A DNA stretch of 64,000 bases, taken from assembly GCF_900115665.1 (NCBI RefSeq), contig NZ_FOXH01000002.1:1-64000 (forward strand), written 5' to 3'. Within the stretch, counting starts at the first letter, position 1. Each line of letters opens with the position of its first letter. This document shows, one piece after another, positions 54,230 through 63,206 of the stretch. The notes under the pieces were generated by a model. That model was not told where the DNA came from. It saw nothing but the letters and a program-made list of their open reading frames with translations, and did not search any database. Both the position numbers and the translations under genes were made by a program. Source of the DNA: Pseudarcicella hirudinis. Lineage in GTDB: Bacteria; Bacteroidota; Bacteroidia; Cytophagales; Spirosomataceae.

Positions 54230-54673
54230 CTAGTTTTTGGCATCATCTTTTTTTCCGTCTTTTCCATGATGCTTGTTATCATTATTGTCTTTCTCATCAT
54301 CCTTCATGGCTTTATAAGCGGCTAACTGATCGGCTGTAAAGATTTTTTGGTATTCACCCAAGCGATATGCTTTAATGTCTTTTTTTCCGTCTTTCTTCGC
54401 TTTTTTATCATCCGCTTCTTTCAGTGCATCTTTTCTTTTGATGCATTCTGTATTGACAGCCAATACTTTGCTATACTGATCGTCATTTAGTTTAAGCTTT
54501 TGCTTCAGCTCCTGAGAATATTGAACAGCTCTTTCATCAGCTGATTTTTTAGGACCTTTGTCTTTTTTGGATTCTGTTTTCGCAGCTTTAGCAGGAGCGG
54601 TGGCAGGAGCCTGTGCGTTAGTGCTTACCTGGAATGCTGTGAAAAGGAGGGCAATCAAAATGAGTTTTTTCAT
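54230..54673 (-). CDS. Small exported Lys-rich protein (DUF4890/Spy-like)
   Basis: 147 residues with signal peptide MKKLILIALLFTAFQVSTNAQ. The rest is helical and very rich in Lys, Ala and Asp. Segments such as YSQELKQKLKLNDDQYSKVLAVN and YRLGEYQKIFTADQLAAYKAM recall the LTxxQ-type helices of periplasmic Spy-like proteins. A chaperone or stress-buffering role is possible but unproven. The C-terminal His/Asp/Lys tail (KDNNDNKHHGKDGKK) may bind metal. Confidence 0.7.
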   Translation of the reverse strand: MKKLILIALLFTAFQVSTNAQAPATAPAKAAKTESKKDKGPKKSADERAVQYSQELKQKLKLNDDQYSKVLAVNTECIKRKDALKEADDKKAKKDGKKDIKAYRLGEYQKIFTADQLAAYKAMKDDEKDNNDNKHHGKDGKKDDAKN

Positions 54674-54715
54674 GACTTTAGTTTTAAATTGGATTGAATA
54701 GGTAATATATTGTTT

Positions 54716-56299
54716 TTAATGTGATACAACGAGTGTTCCTACAATAGGTTCTTGTCTGGTTTCTACACAAACCAGATATTTTCCGGAAGGCAGATTACTT
54801 AAATCTAAACGAATTTTATTAGCAGAAAGTTGACTCCAGCGGGAAGAATAATTTCTTCCGGTCATATCAGAAAGCTGTAAATCAGAGATACCGCCATTAA
54901 ATTTATCTGATTCCAGAATGGTTTCACCAACTGCAGGATTTGGATAGATTTTGAAGTTTGTTCCCGGAACTTCAGTTTCTGTACCCAATACCTGTTGCTG
55001 CCTGAAAATAGGTAAAATACTGAAAGTTTTGTCTAACAGAATCGTTTTGACAGTTGCCTCAGAAGCACCCATCCAGTCGGTGAGAATGCTCGCATAAACT
55101 TGTCTGAAATCTGTCTGAAGCTTGATATTATTATTATCGAGGTCTTTTAAATTAGGATTTTTTCCAATCATTTGGGTCTTTACGGCATTTCCGAATACAA
55201 ACAACGGGGAAGCCCAGCCATGATCTGTCCCCCGACTGCCATTAGAGATAGCTCTCCTGCCAAACTCAGAAAATGTCATTCCCACGACCTTGTTGTCATT
55301 ACCCTGTGCTTTCAGGTCATCCATAAAAGCTTTAATGCCGGAAGAAAGTTTACCGAGTAAATCTGCATGACTTCCGACTGATGTATCTCCGGCATTTACC
55401 TGATTGGAATGGGTATCAAATCCACCAAGAGTTACATAATAGATTTTGGTCTGCAAGCCTCCTGCAATCAGCCTTGATACGATTTTAAGCTGATCGGCTA
55501 AAGTATTCTGAGTTGGATAGGTTACCAGATTTTTTCCTTTTCCGGCAGCTATTTTCAATTGTCCTGCATAAGCTACAGATGATATTTGCTGTTGACGGAT
55601 GAATGCTGTGTATTTTCCGGCCGGGGTATCCGGCAGATCACCGGAGATAATATTTGGTTTGTCTCCTACAATTTTAGCAAAAGTATCAGGATCCTGAATT
55701 GCCAGCGCCGCTGAAGCAGAACTTGTCACGAAAGCAGTTGAGGAAATAGATGAAATCTGAATCGCTAATGGGTCAGGGTTACTCGAGCTGGGATAGTTGT
55801 CAGGAAAACCATCGTAAGTATTTTCTACATAACGACCAAGCCAGCCGGAAGTCGAAATTTTGTCTGAATCAACTGCTGTAAACCAGATGTCACTGGCTCT
55901 GAAATGGGAAAAGCTTGGATTGGCATACCCCGCTGCCTGGATGATCGACAATTTTCCTTCATTATATAAAGTTTGTAAACCGGTCATGGAAGGGTGCAGA
56001 CCAGTTTCCGGTTTTCCGTTTAATTTGAGTACTTTGTTTTCCGGAATGGCAATATTTCCTCTGAAATTTGAGGCGGTATAGGTACTGTATTGATCAAGAG
56101 GTAAGACCATATTTAAACCATCATTTCCCCCGTTTAACTGAATTACAACCAAAATCCGGTCATTTGCATCTGCTATTTGCTGCATGGCTTTCATAAAGGG
56201 TGTCGTTGCTTTGGTATGAGCCTTTGCACCGAAGCCGTCCAGAATCAATGGCAGGAAAAAAGAAGAAGTTGCATACTGAATAAAATCCCGACGTTTCAT
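54716..56299 (-). CDS. DUF1501 sulfatase-like exported protein with type IX sorting tail
   Basis: 527 residues. The N-terminus MKRRDFIQYATSSFFLPLIL is a Tat/Sec-type signal. The DUF1501 body (RILVVIQLNGGNDGLNMVLP, GTDHGWASPLFVFG) belongs to the alkaline phosphatase/sulfatase superfold. The last about 80 residues (NFKIYPNPAVGETILE...LDLSNLPSGKYLVCVETRQ) are a type A C-terminal domain of the type IX secretion system. It lies downstream of its usual partner DUF1800. The function of the pair is not known to me. Confidence 0.88.
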   Translation of the reverse strand: MKRRDFIQYATSSFFLPLILDGFGAKAHTKATTPFMKAMQQIADANDRILVVIQLNGGNDGLNMVLPLDQYSTYTASNFRGNIAIPENKVLKLNGKPETGLHPSMTGLQTLYNEGKLSIIQAAGYANPSFSHFRASDIWFTAVDSDKISTSGWLGRYVENTYDGFPDNYPSSSNPDPLAIQISSISSTAFVTSSASAALAIQDPDTFAKIVGDKPNIISGDLPDTPAGKYTAFIRQQQISSVAYAGQLKIAAGKGKNLVTYPTQNTLADQLKIVSRLIAGGLQTKIYYVTLGGFDTHSNQVNAGDTSVGSHADLLGKLSSGIKAFMDDLKAQGNDNKVVGMTFSEFGRRAISNGSRGTDHGWASPLFVFGNAVKTQMIGKNPNLKDLDNNNIKLQTDFRQVYASILTDWMGASEATVKTILLDKTFSILPIFRQQQVLGTETEVPGTNFKIYPNPAVGETILESDKFNGGISDLQLSDMTGRNYSSRWSQLSANKIRLDLSNLPSGKYLVCVETRQEPIVGTLVVSH

Positions 56300-56384
56300 G
56301 ATTTTGAGTTTAAATTTAAACCTGGGTAAAAGTCAGCAAGAATAAATTGCTAAGAATATCTGAGGAAAAGTATCAAAAATGGTT

Positions 56385-57947
56385 CTATCCCATTTGATAC
56401 TCTGCTAAACGAAGCATGAACTGTAACAGACTGTTTAATTTAAGCTTTACAGCATTTCGCTTGGCGTTGTTGGTAGGATCACTGGTATAAGCCTGCCATT
56501 CCAGCTGCCATTCATATCTGGGTAAACCCGGAATCAGCACCTGATCAATCAGATAATCTTTTTGTTCCTGTGTCAGCGCAAAAGGGTACATATTTTCACT
56601 CAGTTCATTGATCAGGATAACCGGGTCAGAAGGTTCAGAAACCTGTTTGGCCAGATTTACGGAATCAATATTGATTTTCATGGCATTTGAACCTTTTACT
56701 ATGGCGTCTGTAAAACTTCCTCTTAATGCCAAAGTGGTTGAATTGATCCATATTTCATAAAAATCAGTATCATAATATGGCCGCCATCCAAAAACCGTGG
56801 GCTGGTCGAAAATATCCATTTGCTGTACTTTTGCCTGTGAATACACATATTGGGTAAACAAATCATATGAAGTCCTGTCATTACCGGAGTCAGGAGCAAT
56901 CTGATTGAAAATTCTCATCGTTCCCACAATCAGATCAAGCGGAGATTTGATCTGGGAGCCAATCAGATTTTCATCATAAAAGTGATTTGAACGGAAAAGT
57001 GTTTGTAAAACAGGCTTGATTTCATAATCTTTCCTGAAAACTTTTGCCAAAGGCTCGATTACTTCCGTTTCAATTTGCGGAGAAATATCAGCCTGAACGA
57101 ACCAGCGATAGAATTTTCTGACGATAAAACGAGCAGTTTCATCCTGTGCCAGGATCATGTTAATCAGGTCATTGAGTTCCTCTTCTCCGGCGGTTGCCCC
57201 GGTTCGGCCTTTGATCACCGTATTCTGATAACTTGCAGAAAATACCTTATCTGTTGTATCATGAGAGGCCGGGCGAAATTCAACCCCGATATCTGCCTGC
57301 GCAGCACTTCTGTAATTAAGCGGCCGCCATCCTGTCAATACTTTAGAAGCGGCTTTTACGTCATTTTCGTCATAATTGCCCCGGCCGATCGTAAATAATT
57401 CCTGCAATTCCCTGCCATAGTTTTCATTAGGTTTCCCCACAACATTCTGGTTCCCGTTCAGATACAAAAGCATAGCCGGATCTTTGGTGATTTCCACTAC
57501 AAATGTTTTGAAATTACCTAAAGCGTATTTCCTTAAAAGCTGACTTTGCCGGTAAATGAATCTTGCATCGGAAACCACTGTAGCCGTGGAAACGAAATGG
57601 TTTTGCCAGAAAAGTGTCATTTTTTCCAGAATAGATGCCGGTTGATTTACCATTAATCCGGCCGTCCACCATTTAATTCTGGCCCGTTTCTTTCCGTCGT
57701 TTTTATTTTTGTCTGCATCTACCGTTTCAGGAAATCCAAAAGGAAGGTCATGGAAAGTCTGACCATTTTCATCTGTAGGAGGTGCAGGAGCAGGTTTATC
57801 TGTGAGTAGAATTTGAATGATATCTTCTGCCTTTTTACCGGAAAGAGAGCTGAGTAACGATGGTGTATGACCAAAGGTTGTCCTTCTTAACAGATGGGCT
57901 ACTTGAGCAGTTGTCAGGGGAGTTTTATGAGTATCAAGTAATGCCAT
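56385..57947 (-). CDS. DUF1800 domain protein
   Basis: 520 residues from ATG 57947 (MALLDTHKTPLTTAQVAHLLRR); a frame ATG nine codons earlier exists. Characteristic segments are HLLRRTTFGHTP, MTLFWQNHFVST and GRELQELFTIGRGNYDENDVKAASKVLTGW. It is co-transcribed with the DUF1501 gene 85 bases downstream, a pair that recurs across Bacteroidota and Planctomycetes. The biochemical role is unknown. Confidence 0.88.
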   Translation of the reverse strand: MALLDTHKTPLTTAQVAHLLRRTTFGHTPSLLSSLSGKKAEDIIQILLTDKPAPAPPTDENGQTFHDLPFGFPETVDADKNKNDGKKRARIKWWTAGLMVNQPASILEKMTLFWQNHFVSTATVVSDARFIYRQSQLLRKYALGNFKTFVVEITKDPAMLLYLNGNQNVVGKPNENYGRELQELFTIGRGNYDENDVKAASKVLTGWRPLNYRSAAQADIGVEFRPASHDTTDKVFSASYQNTVIKGRTGATAGEEELNDLINMILAQDETARFIVRKFYRWFVQADISPQIETEVIEPLAKVFRKDYEIKPVLQTLFRSNHFYDENLIGSQIKSPLDLIVGTMRIFNQIAPDSGNDRTSYDLFTQYVYSQAKVQQMDIFDQPTVFGWRPYYDTDFYEIWINSTTLALRGSFTDAIVKGSNAMKINIDSVNLAKQVSEPSDPVILINELSENMYPFALTQEQKDYLIDQVLIPGLPRYEWQLEWQAYTSDPTNNAKRNAVKLKLNSLLQFMLRLAEYQMG

Positions 57948-58064
57948 GGCAGTTTGTTTAAAGAGTAATTGCAAACTGCCACTTGGATACTGAATAGAAT
58001 AGGAAGGTTTAACCGGGCAAAATAAAATTAAGCGAACTTTAGTAAGCGGTAAAATAAGGGGCTC

Positions 58065-58913
58065 TTATTTGTTCAGAATACGTTTGATATCATTGGCCTC
58101 AGTCAGATATTGCTTAAATTTATCATATCCCTCAGAAAGCATTAAGCCTTTAAATTTTAAAAGTGTATTAATGTATTCATCTAATACGTCAATGATATTA
58201 TCCTGATTTTGTCTGAAAATCGGAATCCATGTTTCAGGTGAAGACTTTGCCAGACGGACTGTTGACTCAAAACCTGAACTTGCCAGGTCAAAAATACTGT
58301 CTTCATCACGTTCTTTTGCCAGAACGGTTGACGCTAAAGCGAAAGAACAGATATGTGAAATATGTGAAATATAGGCTGTGTGGACATCATGCGAAGCAGA
58401 ATCCAGGTATTTCAGCCTCATTTTCAATCCGGATTCATACATATTCTGAATGGTAGCTACTGCTTCCGGTCTGGAATCTTCTATATCACAAAGTACGCAT
58501 ACCTTGTTATCAAAAAGATGGTGAATTGCTGCTTCAGGGCCTGAAAACTCTGTTCCTGCCATTGGGTGAGTAGCTACGAAATTGGCTCTTTTCGGATGGT
58601 TTTTAACGGCATTAATCACCGGAACTTTCGTTGAACCTACTTCAATAATCACCTGATTTTCAGTAAGTGTATCCAAAATAGCCGGAAGGAGCGTGGCTAG
58701 CGAGTCAACGGGAGTTGCCAGAATAATGATGTCTGATTCCTTCACAGCATCATTTAATAAGGCCACTTTATCAACCAGTTTTAATTCCAATGCTTTGATA
58801 ACGTGAGCAGTGCTGTTATCCACTCCAATTACTGTGTCAGCAAATCCATTTTCTTTTAAACTCAATGCCATAGAACCACCAATAAGTCCCAGACCCACAA
58901 CTGTAATAGTCAT
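58065..58913 (-). CDS. tyrA: Prephenate dehydrogenase
   Basis: 282 residues. The N-terminal Rossmann motif is TVVGLGLIGGSMALSLKENG with VIGVDNS. Catalytic-region motifs are HPMAGTEFSGPEAA and the His in SHISHICSFALAS. It oxidatively decarboxylates prephenate to 4-hydroxyphenylpyruvate, the tyrosine branch step. It is 59 bases behind the aminotransferase gene and so comes under the Tyr leader at 60271-60330. Confidence 0.93.
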   Translation of the reverse strand: MTITVVGLGLIGGSMALSLKENGFADTVIGVDNSTAHVIKALELKLVDKVALLNDAVKESDIIILATPVDSLATLLPAILDTLTENQVIIEVGSTKVPVINAVKNHPKRANFVATHPMAGTEFSGPEAAIHHLFDNKVCVLCDIEDSRPEAVATIQNMYESGLKMRLKYLDSASHDVHTAYISHISHICSFALASTVLAKERDEDSIFDLASSGFESTVRLAKSSPETWIPIFRQNQDNIIDVLDEYINTLLKFKGLMLSEGYDKFKQYLTEANDIKRILNK

Positions 58914-58972
58914 AATTTTGTGTTTTATTTATAAGAGAAGAGCGGTAAAAGAAGGGGTTCAAAATCCTTCTT

Positions 58973-60127
58973 TCAGTCCTTAATTCTCATAATAGCATTT
59001 TCAAAAAGAGAAACCTCGGCGCAAAGAGAGATTCGGATGTATCGGTCTCCTGCCGAACCGAAAATACCTCCCGGTGTAATAAATACAGCTGATTTCTCTA
59101 AAATCAAGTCTGAAAGCTCATAGCCGGAAGTATATTTTTCCGGGATTTTTGCCCAGACAAACATACCTGTCTGAGCCGTATCATATTCACATTCAAGCAA
59201 ATCCATTAATTTAAATACGGTTTGCTGACGAACTTTATAGATGGCATTCAGTTCGTCGTACCAGGACTTAGGATTCTGAAGTGCTTTAACAGCGGCCAGC
59301 TGGAGAGGCAGGAACATTCCCGAATCCATATTCGATTTGAAACGGAGAACATTACTTACATATTCTGCTTTTCCGGCAAGCATTCCAACACGCCATCCGG
59401 CCATGTTTTGCGACTTTGACAAAGAATTTAATTCCAATGCCACATCTTTCATTCCTTCAACCGATAATATGCTCATTGGGTTATCGTTCAGGATAAATGA
59501 ATATGGGTTGTCATTGACAATCAGTATATTATGATTTTTTGCAAAATCTCTTAACTCTTCAAAAAAGGCTTTATTAGCTTTCGCACCTGTAGGCATGTGT
59601 GGATAATTTACCCACATTAGTTTCACTTTTGAAAGGTCTTTTTTCGCTAATTCTTTCAAATCAGGTAACCAGCCTCTGTCTTCCGAAAGCTCATATTCTA
59701 CGACGGTTGCGCCGGCAAGCAATGAAGCGGCACGGTAAGTAGGATAACCCGGATTAGGAACTAAAACTTCATCACCGGCTTCCAGGTAGGTCATGGAAAT
59801 ATGCATGATACCTTCTTTTGAGCCTAGTAATGGTAAAATTTCAGTAACCGGATTTAAAGTAACATTAAAATAAGTCTGATACCAGTCCGCGAATGCTTCA
59901 CGAAAAGCCGGAACACCCACATAGCTTTGATAAGCATGATTTTTAGGATTTTTAGCAGTTTCAGCTAAAGCCTCGATTGTTTCCGGAGAAGGGGGTAAAT
60001 CGGGACTGCCAATGCCTAAATTCAATACGTCAATGCCTTTGGCGCGCATGTCGGCAATTTGTTTCAATTTGGTGGAAAAATAATATTCCTGTACCAAATT
60101 CATTCGGGATGCAGGTTGTATGTTCAT
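58973..60127 (-). CDS. PLP aminotransferase of aromatic amino acid synthesis
   Basis: 384 residues, fold type I class I/II. The PLP lysine is in NSLSKSQNMAGWRVGML. Other class I contacts are NYPHMPTGAKA and the C-terminal FGSAGDRYIRISLC. It probably transaminates 4-hydroxyphenylpyruvate or prephenate, given the downstream tyrA and the Tyr-codon leader peptide upstream. By sequence alone it resembles LL-diaminopimelate aminotransferase relatives as well. It starts 67 bases after the attenuator hairpin. Confidence 0.88.
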   Translation of the reverse strand: MNIQPASRMNLVQEYYFSTKLKQIADMRAKGIDVLNLGIGSPDLPPSPETIEALAETAKNPKNHAYQSYVGVPAFREAFADWYQTYFNVTLNPVTEILPLLGSKEGIMHISMTYLEAGDEVLVPNPGYPTYRAASLLAGATVVEYELSEDRGWLPDLKELAKKDLSKVKLMWVNYPHMPTGAKANKAFFEELRDFAKNHNILIVNDNPYSFILNDNPMSILSVEGMKDVALELNSLSKSQNMAGWRVGMLAGKAEYVSNVLRFKSNMDSGMFLPLQLAAVKALQNPKSWYDELNAIYKVRQQTVFKLMDLLECEYDTAQTGMFVWAKIPEKYTSGYELSDLILEKSAVFITPGGIFGSAGDRYIRISLCAEVSLFENAIMRIKD

Positions 60128-60187
60128 TTTTGTTTAAATCAGACCTTTTGTTACTGGCAAAAGGCCTTTTCTGGTAATTTTTTGACA

Positions 60188-60217
60188 ATAAAAAAACCGA
60201 CTTTTTCAAGTCGGTTT
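60188..60217 (-). terminator. Attenuator terminator of the tyrosine operon
   Basis: On the minus strand AAACCGACTT, a GAAA tetraloop and AAGTCGGTTT form a perfect 10-bp stem ending in seven T's. The left arm can instead pair with AAGTCGGTT at 60272-60264, beside the leader stop codon, forming an antiterminator. Confidence 0.93.
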
Positions 60218-60270
60218 CTATATATGATTTTTCTTTATTTCTGTTGGATTTCAGACAAACCATAACCGAC

Positions 60271-60330
60271 TTACGCTGGAGTACCGTAGTAGTAATAGTA
60301 AGTTCTGTATGTGTTGATTGTCAAATTCAT
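60271..60330 (-). CDS. Tyrosine leader peptide
   Basis: 19 codons from ATG 60330 to TAA 60271 encode MNLTINTYRTYYYYYGTPA. Six of 19 residues are Tyr, five of them in a row. The stop codon abuts the antiterminator arm. A ribosome stalled on the Tyr codons leaves that arm free; one that reaches the stop covers it. This is the layout of classical ribosome-mediated attenuation. It controls the aminotransferase and tyrA. No SD sequence is visible. Confidence 0.92.
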   Translation of the reverse strand: MNLTINTYRTYYYYYGTPA

Positions 60331-60335
60331 GACTT

Positions 60336-60366
60336 CAAAGTTAGTGCGAAAATTTTAGTTGACCAA
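60336..60366 (-). promoter_or_regulatory. Promoter of the tyrosine leader
   Basis: On the minus strand TTG (60366-60364), a 20-base spacer and TAACTTTG (60343-60336) fit the Bacteroidota -33/-7 pattern. The -7 box ends only 5 bases before the leader ATG, so the transcript would be nearly leaderless. Confidence 0.7.
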
Positions 60367-60375
60367 GAAAAAAAA

Positions 60376-60831
60376 TTATGATTTTAAAATTTCATTAACT
60401 GTCTGCCAGACGAGGTCGTTTTCGAAACCCTTGCTCAGTGCGTACCTGACAAGTTTTTGTTTTAGCATCATGGGATTCTCACCCTTTAAAGAATGGGCTT
60501 TTTTATCAATAATTTTAAGTAAAGTATCCATGTAATCTTCATCATTGATTTCAGCCATACCTGCTTTTATACAATATTCAGAGAGCTTCCGAAGTTTAAG
60601 TTCCTGTCTTATTTTCAGTCTTCCCCAGTGTTTTTGTCTGAATTTTGAACCGGCAAATACTTTGGCAAAACGCTCTTCATTGAGATAATTATTTTCAATC
60701 AGCCATACTACTATCTCTTCAGAGTCATCTCCGTAAACCCCGACCTCCATCAGTTTTTCTTTTACTTCATGATGGGTTCTTTCCTGATAGGCACAAAAAT
60801 TAGCAGCTTTTTTCAGCGCTTCTTTATTCAT
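60376..60831 (-). CDS. recX: RecA regulator RecX
   Basis: 151 residues built of three-helix RecX repeats (FCAYQERTHHEVKEKLMEVG, LNEERFAKVFAGSKFRQKHWGRLKIRQELK). It modulates RecA filament extension during recombination and SOS. The length is normal for short RecX. The gene is upstream of the Tyr leader, and the leader's own promoter makes the latter independent. Confidence 0.9.
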   Translation of the reverse strand: MNKEALKKAANFCAYQERTHHEVKEKLMEVGVYGDDSEEIVVWLIENNYLNEERFAKVFAGSKFRQKHWGRLKIRQELKLRKLSEYCIKAGMAEINDEDYMDTLLKIIDKKAHSLKGENPMMLKQKLVRYALSKGFENDLVWQTVNEILKS

Positions 60832-60888
60832 TTTTATTTTTTGAATTTTCAGATCCGGATATAAGGTCTGACGTATGAGAAAGCATAC

Positions 60889-61494
60889 TTATTTTAAAAT
60901 CCTTTTCGTCGTTTGCAACTGATAGCGTAATAAGATCTTTTTACCGGAAACTTCCTCCAGAAAAGGCTTTAGGATTTTATCTGCATTTTCTTTCGTTTGT
61001 TCTACAATTCCGGCCTCGTAAGCAGATTGCTGAATTTGGGTTTCTGCTTGTTTAAAGGCCTGATCTACCAGTTTAGCTTCTTCCAGAAGTGCAAACTGGG
61101 TATCATAGACTTTTGATTTGCTATGATCTATTTTATAAGTACAGATTTCCGGATCCGGCAGGTGGACAACCAGGGTGTCATGACTGGTACTTAAATCGGC
61201 CATGCTGACTTTCGTCAGGTCGAGACAGCCAATGGCTTCTCCTTCCACGATTAGAATGGCTTTAGCGTCTGGCAAAAATTGCTTGTGAATCCTGCTTTCC
61301 ACGACGTCTTTAAATCTGTAATTGACTAATTCCAATTTCCCCATAGCCGTAATTTTCTGAATGACTAAATGATGAGTCACTTCCAGGTCATCACCGGCAA
61401 AGGGGTTTTTGAAATCTTTGAATTTTTCCCAGATCCATATTGCTGAGACAATAATGAACAGGATCGGGAGTAAACGGATAACAGTTTTTAACAT
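60889..61494 (-). CDS. DUF4230-family membrane-anchored protein
   Basis: 201 residues from ATG 61494; a TTG eight codons upstream is less likely. One N-terminal helix (MLKTVIRLLPILFIIVSAIWIW) precedes a mixed domain (VTHHLVIQKITAMGKLELVNYRFKDVVE, ILIVEGEAIGCLDLTKV, VVHLPDPEI) and helical C-terminus, matching DUF4230. The function is unknown. Confidence 0.8.
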   Translation of the reverse strand: MLKTVIRLLPILFIIVSAIWIWEKFKDFKNPFAGDDLEVTHHLVIQKITAMGKLELVNYRFKDVVESRIHKQFLPDAKAILIVEGEAIGCLDLTKVSMADLSTSHDTLVVHLPDPEICTYKIDHSKSKVYDTQFALLEEAKLVDQAFKQAETQIQQSAYEAGIVEQTKENADKILKPFLEEVSGKKILLRYQLQTTKRILK

Positions 61495-61580
61495 TTCTAC
61501 AATGGTTTTCCGGGGCAATTTAGGGAAATTCCCGAAAGAATCAGCTTATTCTGCCCTTCATATCATTTTCAGTAAAAAGC

Positions 61581-61616
61581 AAAGAGCCTGCAAATTTTTA
61601 AACTTGCAGGCTCTTT
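61581..61616 (-). terminator. Terminator after hemA
   Basis: A 13-bp stem AAAGAGCCTGCAA/TTGCAGGCTCTTT with a 10-base loop. T-rich sequence follows on the minus strand. Confidence 0.8.
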
Positions 61617-61635
61617 TATATCAATATGGCCGAAA

Positions 61636-62913
61636 TTAATGGCCGTGACTTTCTACAGTAATTTTCTCTAAATCAAACAATTCATTCAGTACATCCACCA
61701 GTTGTTCTGCCTCGCCGCGTTTGCAGGCAGCTTTTAACTGGATAACAGGCAGCTTAAGGAATTTTTGAACGATTCCCATGGTAATTTTCTCAATTTTCTC
61801 CGATTCCTCGGTACTCATTCCTTTGAGATGTCTTGATAACTCTTCCTTACGAATTTGTTCAAGCGCATTTTTCAGTTTGTTGATAGTCGGAGAAACAACC
61901 ATTTCTTTAGACCAGTCATCAAAACCTGTAATGGCTTCGGCAATAATTTCTTTTACGTGAGGTATCGCACGAAGGCGTTGCTGTAAAGCTTCATCTGCTC
62001 TCTGACGAAGGGTATCAATATTATATACTAAAACACCAGGTAAATCTTCCAGGGTATCTTCAACACTTCTCGGTACAGAAAGGTCAATGAAATATTTGAA
62101 AGTAAGAACCTCCATTTTTGAAACCAGTTCTTTTGTAATAACAGGTTTATCCATCATTACAGAAGAAATAATTACGTCTGCTTTGGCAATTTCTTCTTCC
62201 AGATTTTCGAAATCAGCTACTCTGAAATTGTGTCCGGCAGCGATTTTGTCTGATTTGGCACGGGTACGATTGGTAATTGTAATGTCTGCAAATTCCTTAT
62301 CTGCCAGATTTTTACAAACATCAGCCCCGATTTCACCTAAACCGATAATGAGGACTTTCGGCTGAGTCATTTTCTGAGTCAATTCTTCAGTCAGTGCAAC
62401 AGTGGCATAAGAAACTGAAGCAGCACCATCACGGAAAGAAGTTTCCTGAGCTACTTTTTTATTGGCAAAGAAAATGGTATGCATCAGACGGTGTAAGAAT
62501 GGACCAGCCATGTCTATATCCGCCGACCATTGGTAAGCATGTTTGATCTGATTTGGAATCTGTAAATCTCCTACAACTTTTGAATGTAGTCCAGTGGCTA
62601 CTTCAAAGAGATGTTTTACAGCTTCTTCCTGACTTTGGAATATCTCAAAATAAGACAGGTAATCCTCTGTATTGGTAATTCCTTTTTGAATTAAAAGGGA
62701 TTTGATTATGTCGCCTGAATAATTCTTGTCTGAAATATAATAGATCTCGGTACGGTTGCAGGTTGATACAATCAGACTTTCCTGTATGCCAAATAAGTCC
62801 TTAAGCATCAAGGCAAAGTTTTTACTTTCACCTTCGTTAAGTGCAACTTGTTCCCTCACTGAAAGCGGGGCAGATTTATATGATAGACTGAACGCTTTAA
62901 ATTGATTTTGCAT
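61636..62913 (-). CDS. hemA: Glutamyl-tRNA reductase
   Basis: 425 residues from ATG 62913 (MQNQFKAFSLSYKSAPLSVRE); the 19 upstream codons of the frame look non-coding. The catalytic Cys52 is in STCNRTEIYY, the NADPH motif is VLIIGLGEIGADVCKNLAD, and a helical dimerisation domain closes the protein. It reduces Glu-tRNA(Glu) to glutamate-1-semialdehyde, the first step of C5 haem synthesis. It ends with a His-containing tail (VESHGH). Confidence 0.95.
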   Translation of the reverse strand: MQNQFKAFSLSYKSAPLSVREQVALNEGESKNFALMLKDLFGIQESLIVSTCNRTEIYYISDKNYSGDIIKSLLIQKGITNTEDYLSYFEIFQSQEEAVKHLFEVATGLHSKVVGDLQIPNQIKHAYQWSADIDMAGPFLHRLMHTIFFANKKVAQETSFRDGAASVSYATVALTEELTQKMTQPKVLIIGLGEIGADVCKNLADKEFADITITNRTRAKSDKIAAGHNFRVADFENLEEEIAKADVIISSVMMDKPVITKELVSKMEVLTFKYFIDLSVPRSVEDTLEDLPGVLVYNIDTLRQRADEALQQRLRAIPHVKEIIAEAITGFDDWSKEMVVSPTINKLKNALEQIRKEELSRHLKGMSTEESEKIEKITMGIVQKFLKLPVIQLKAACKRGEAEQLVDVLNELFDLEKITVESHGH

Positions 62914-63206
62914 CTTCTCGATACTATATAGATTCACAAAATTACGACACGATTCATTAATAAAATACACAAATTCCGAAAGAAAAATTTATTTAGAACT
63001 TGTATAAATAATAACTAATTTTCTGACTATGATTTCCGGGAAAAATTAAATTGTTAAGAAGAAATACTTAATCGCAAAAATAGGTATTATTCAAGCCTTA
63101 TAAACTGACTTTTGTCATGTTAACAACTGATTTAGAGAAGCAAAATTTTCAGGAAATTCGGGGATTTATGTAGAAAATCCCCGAAAAGTAATTCCAAACC
63201 ACTAAA

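Noticed and set aside
62914-62970. 19-residue extension of glutamyl-tRNA reductase
   Set aside because: Alignment with the usual HemA start favours the Met at 62913, and the extension has no family resemblance.
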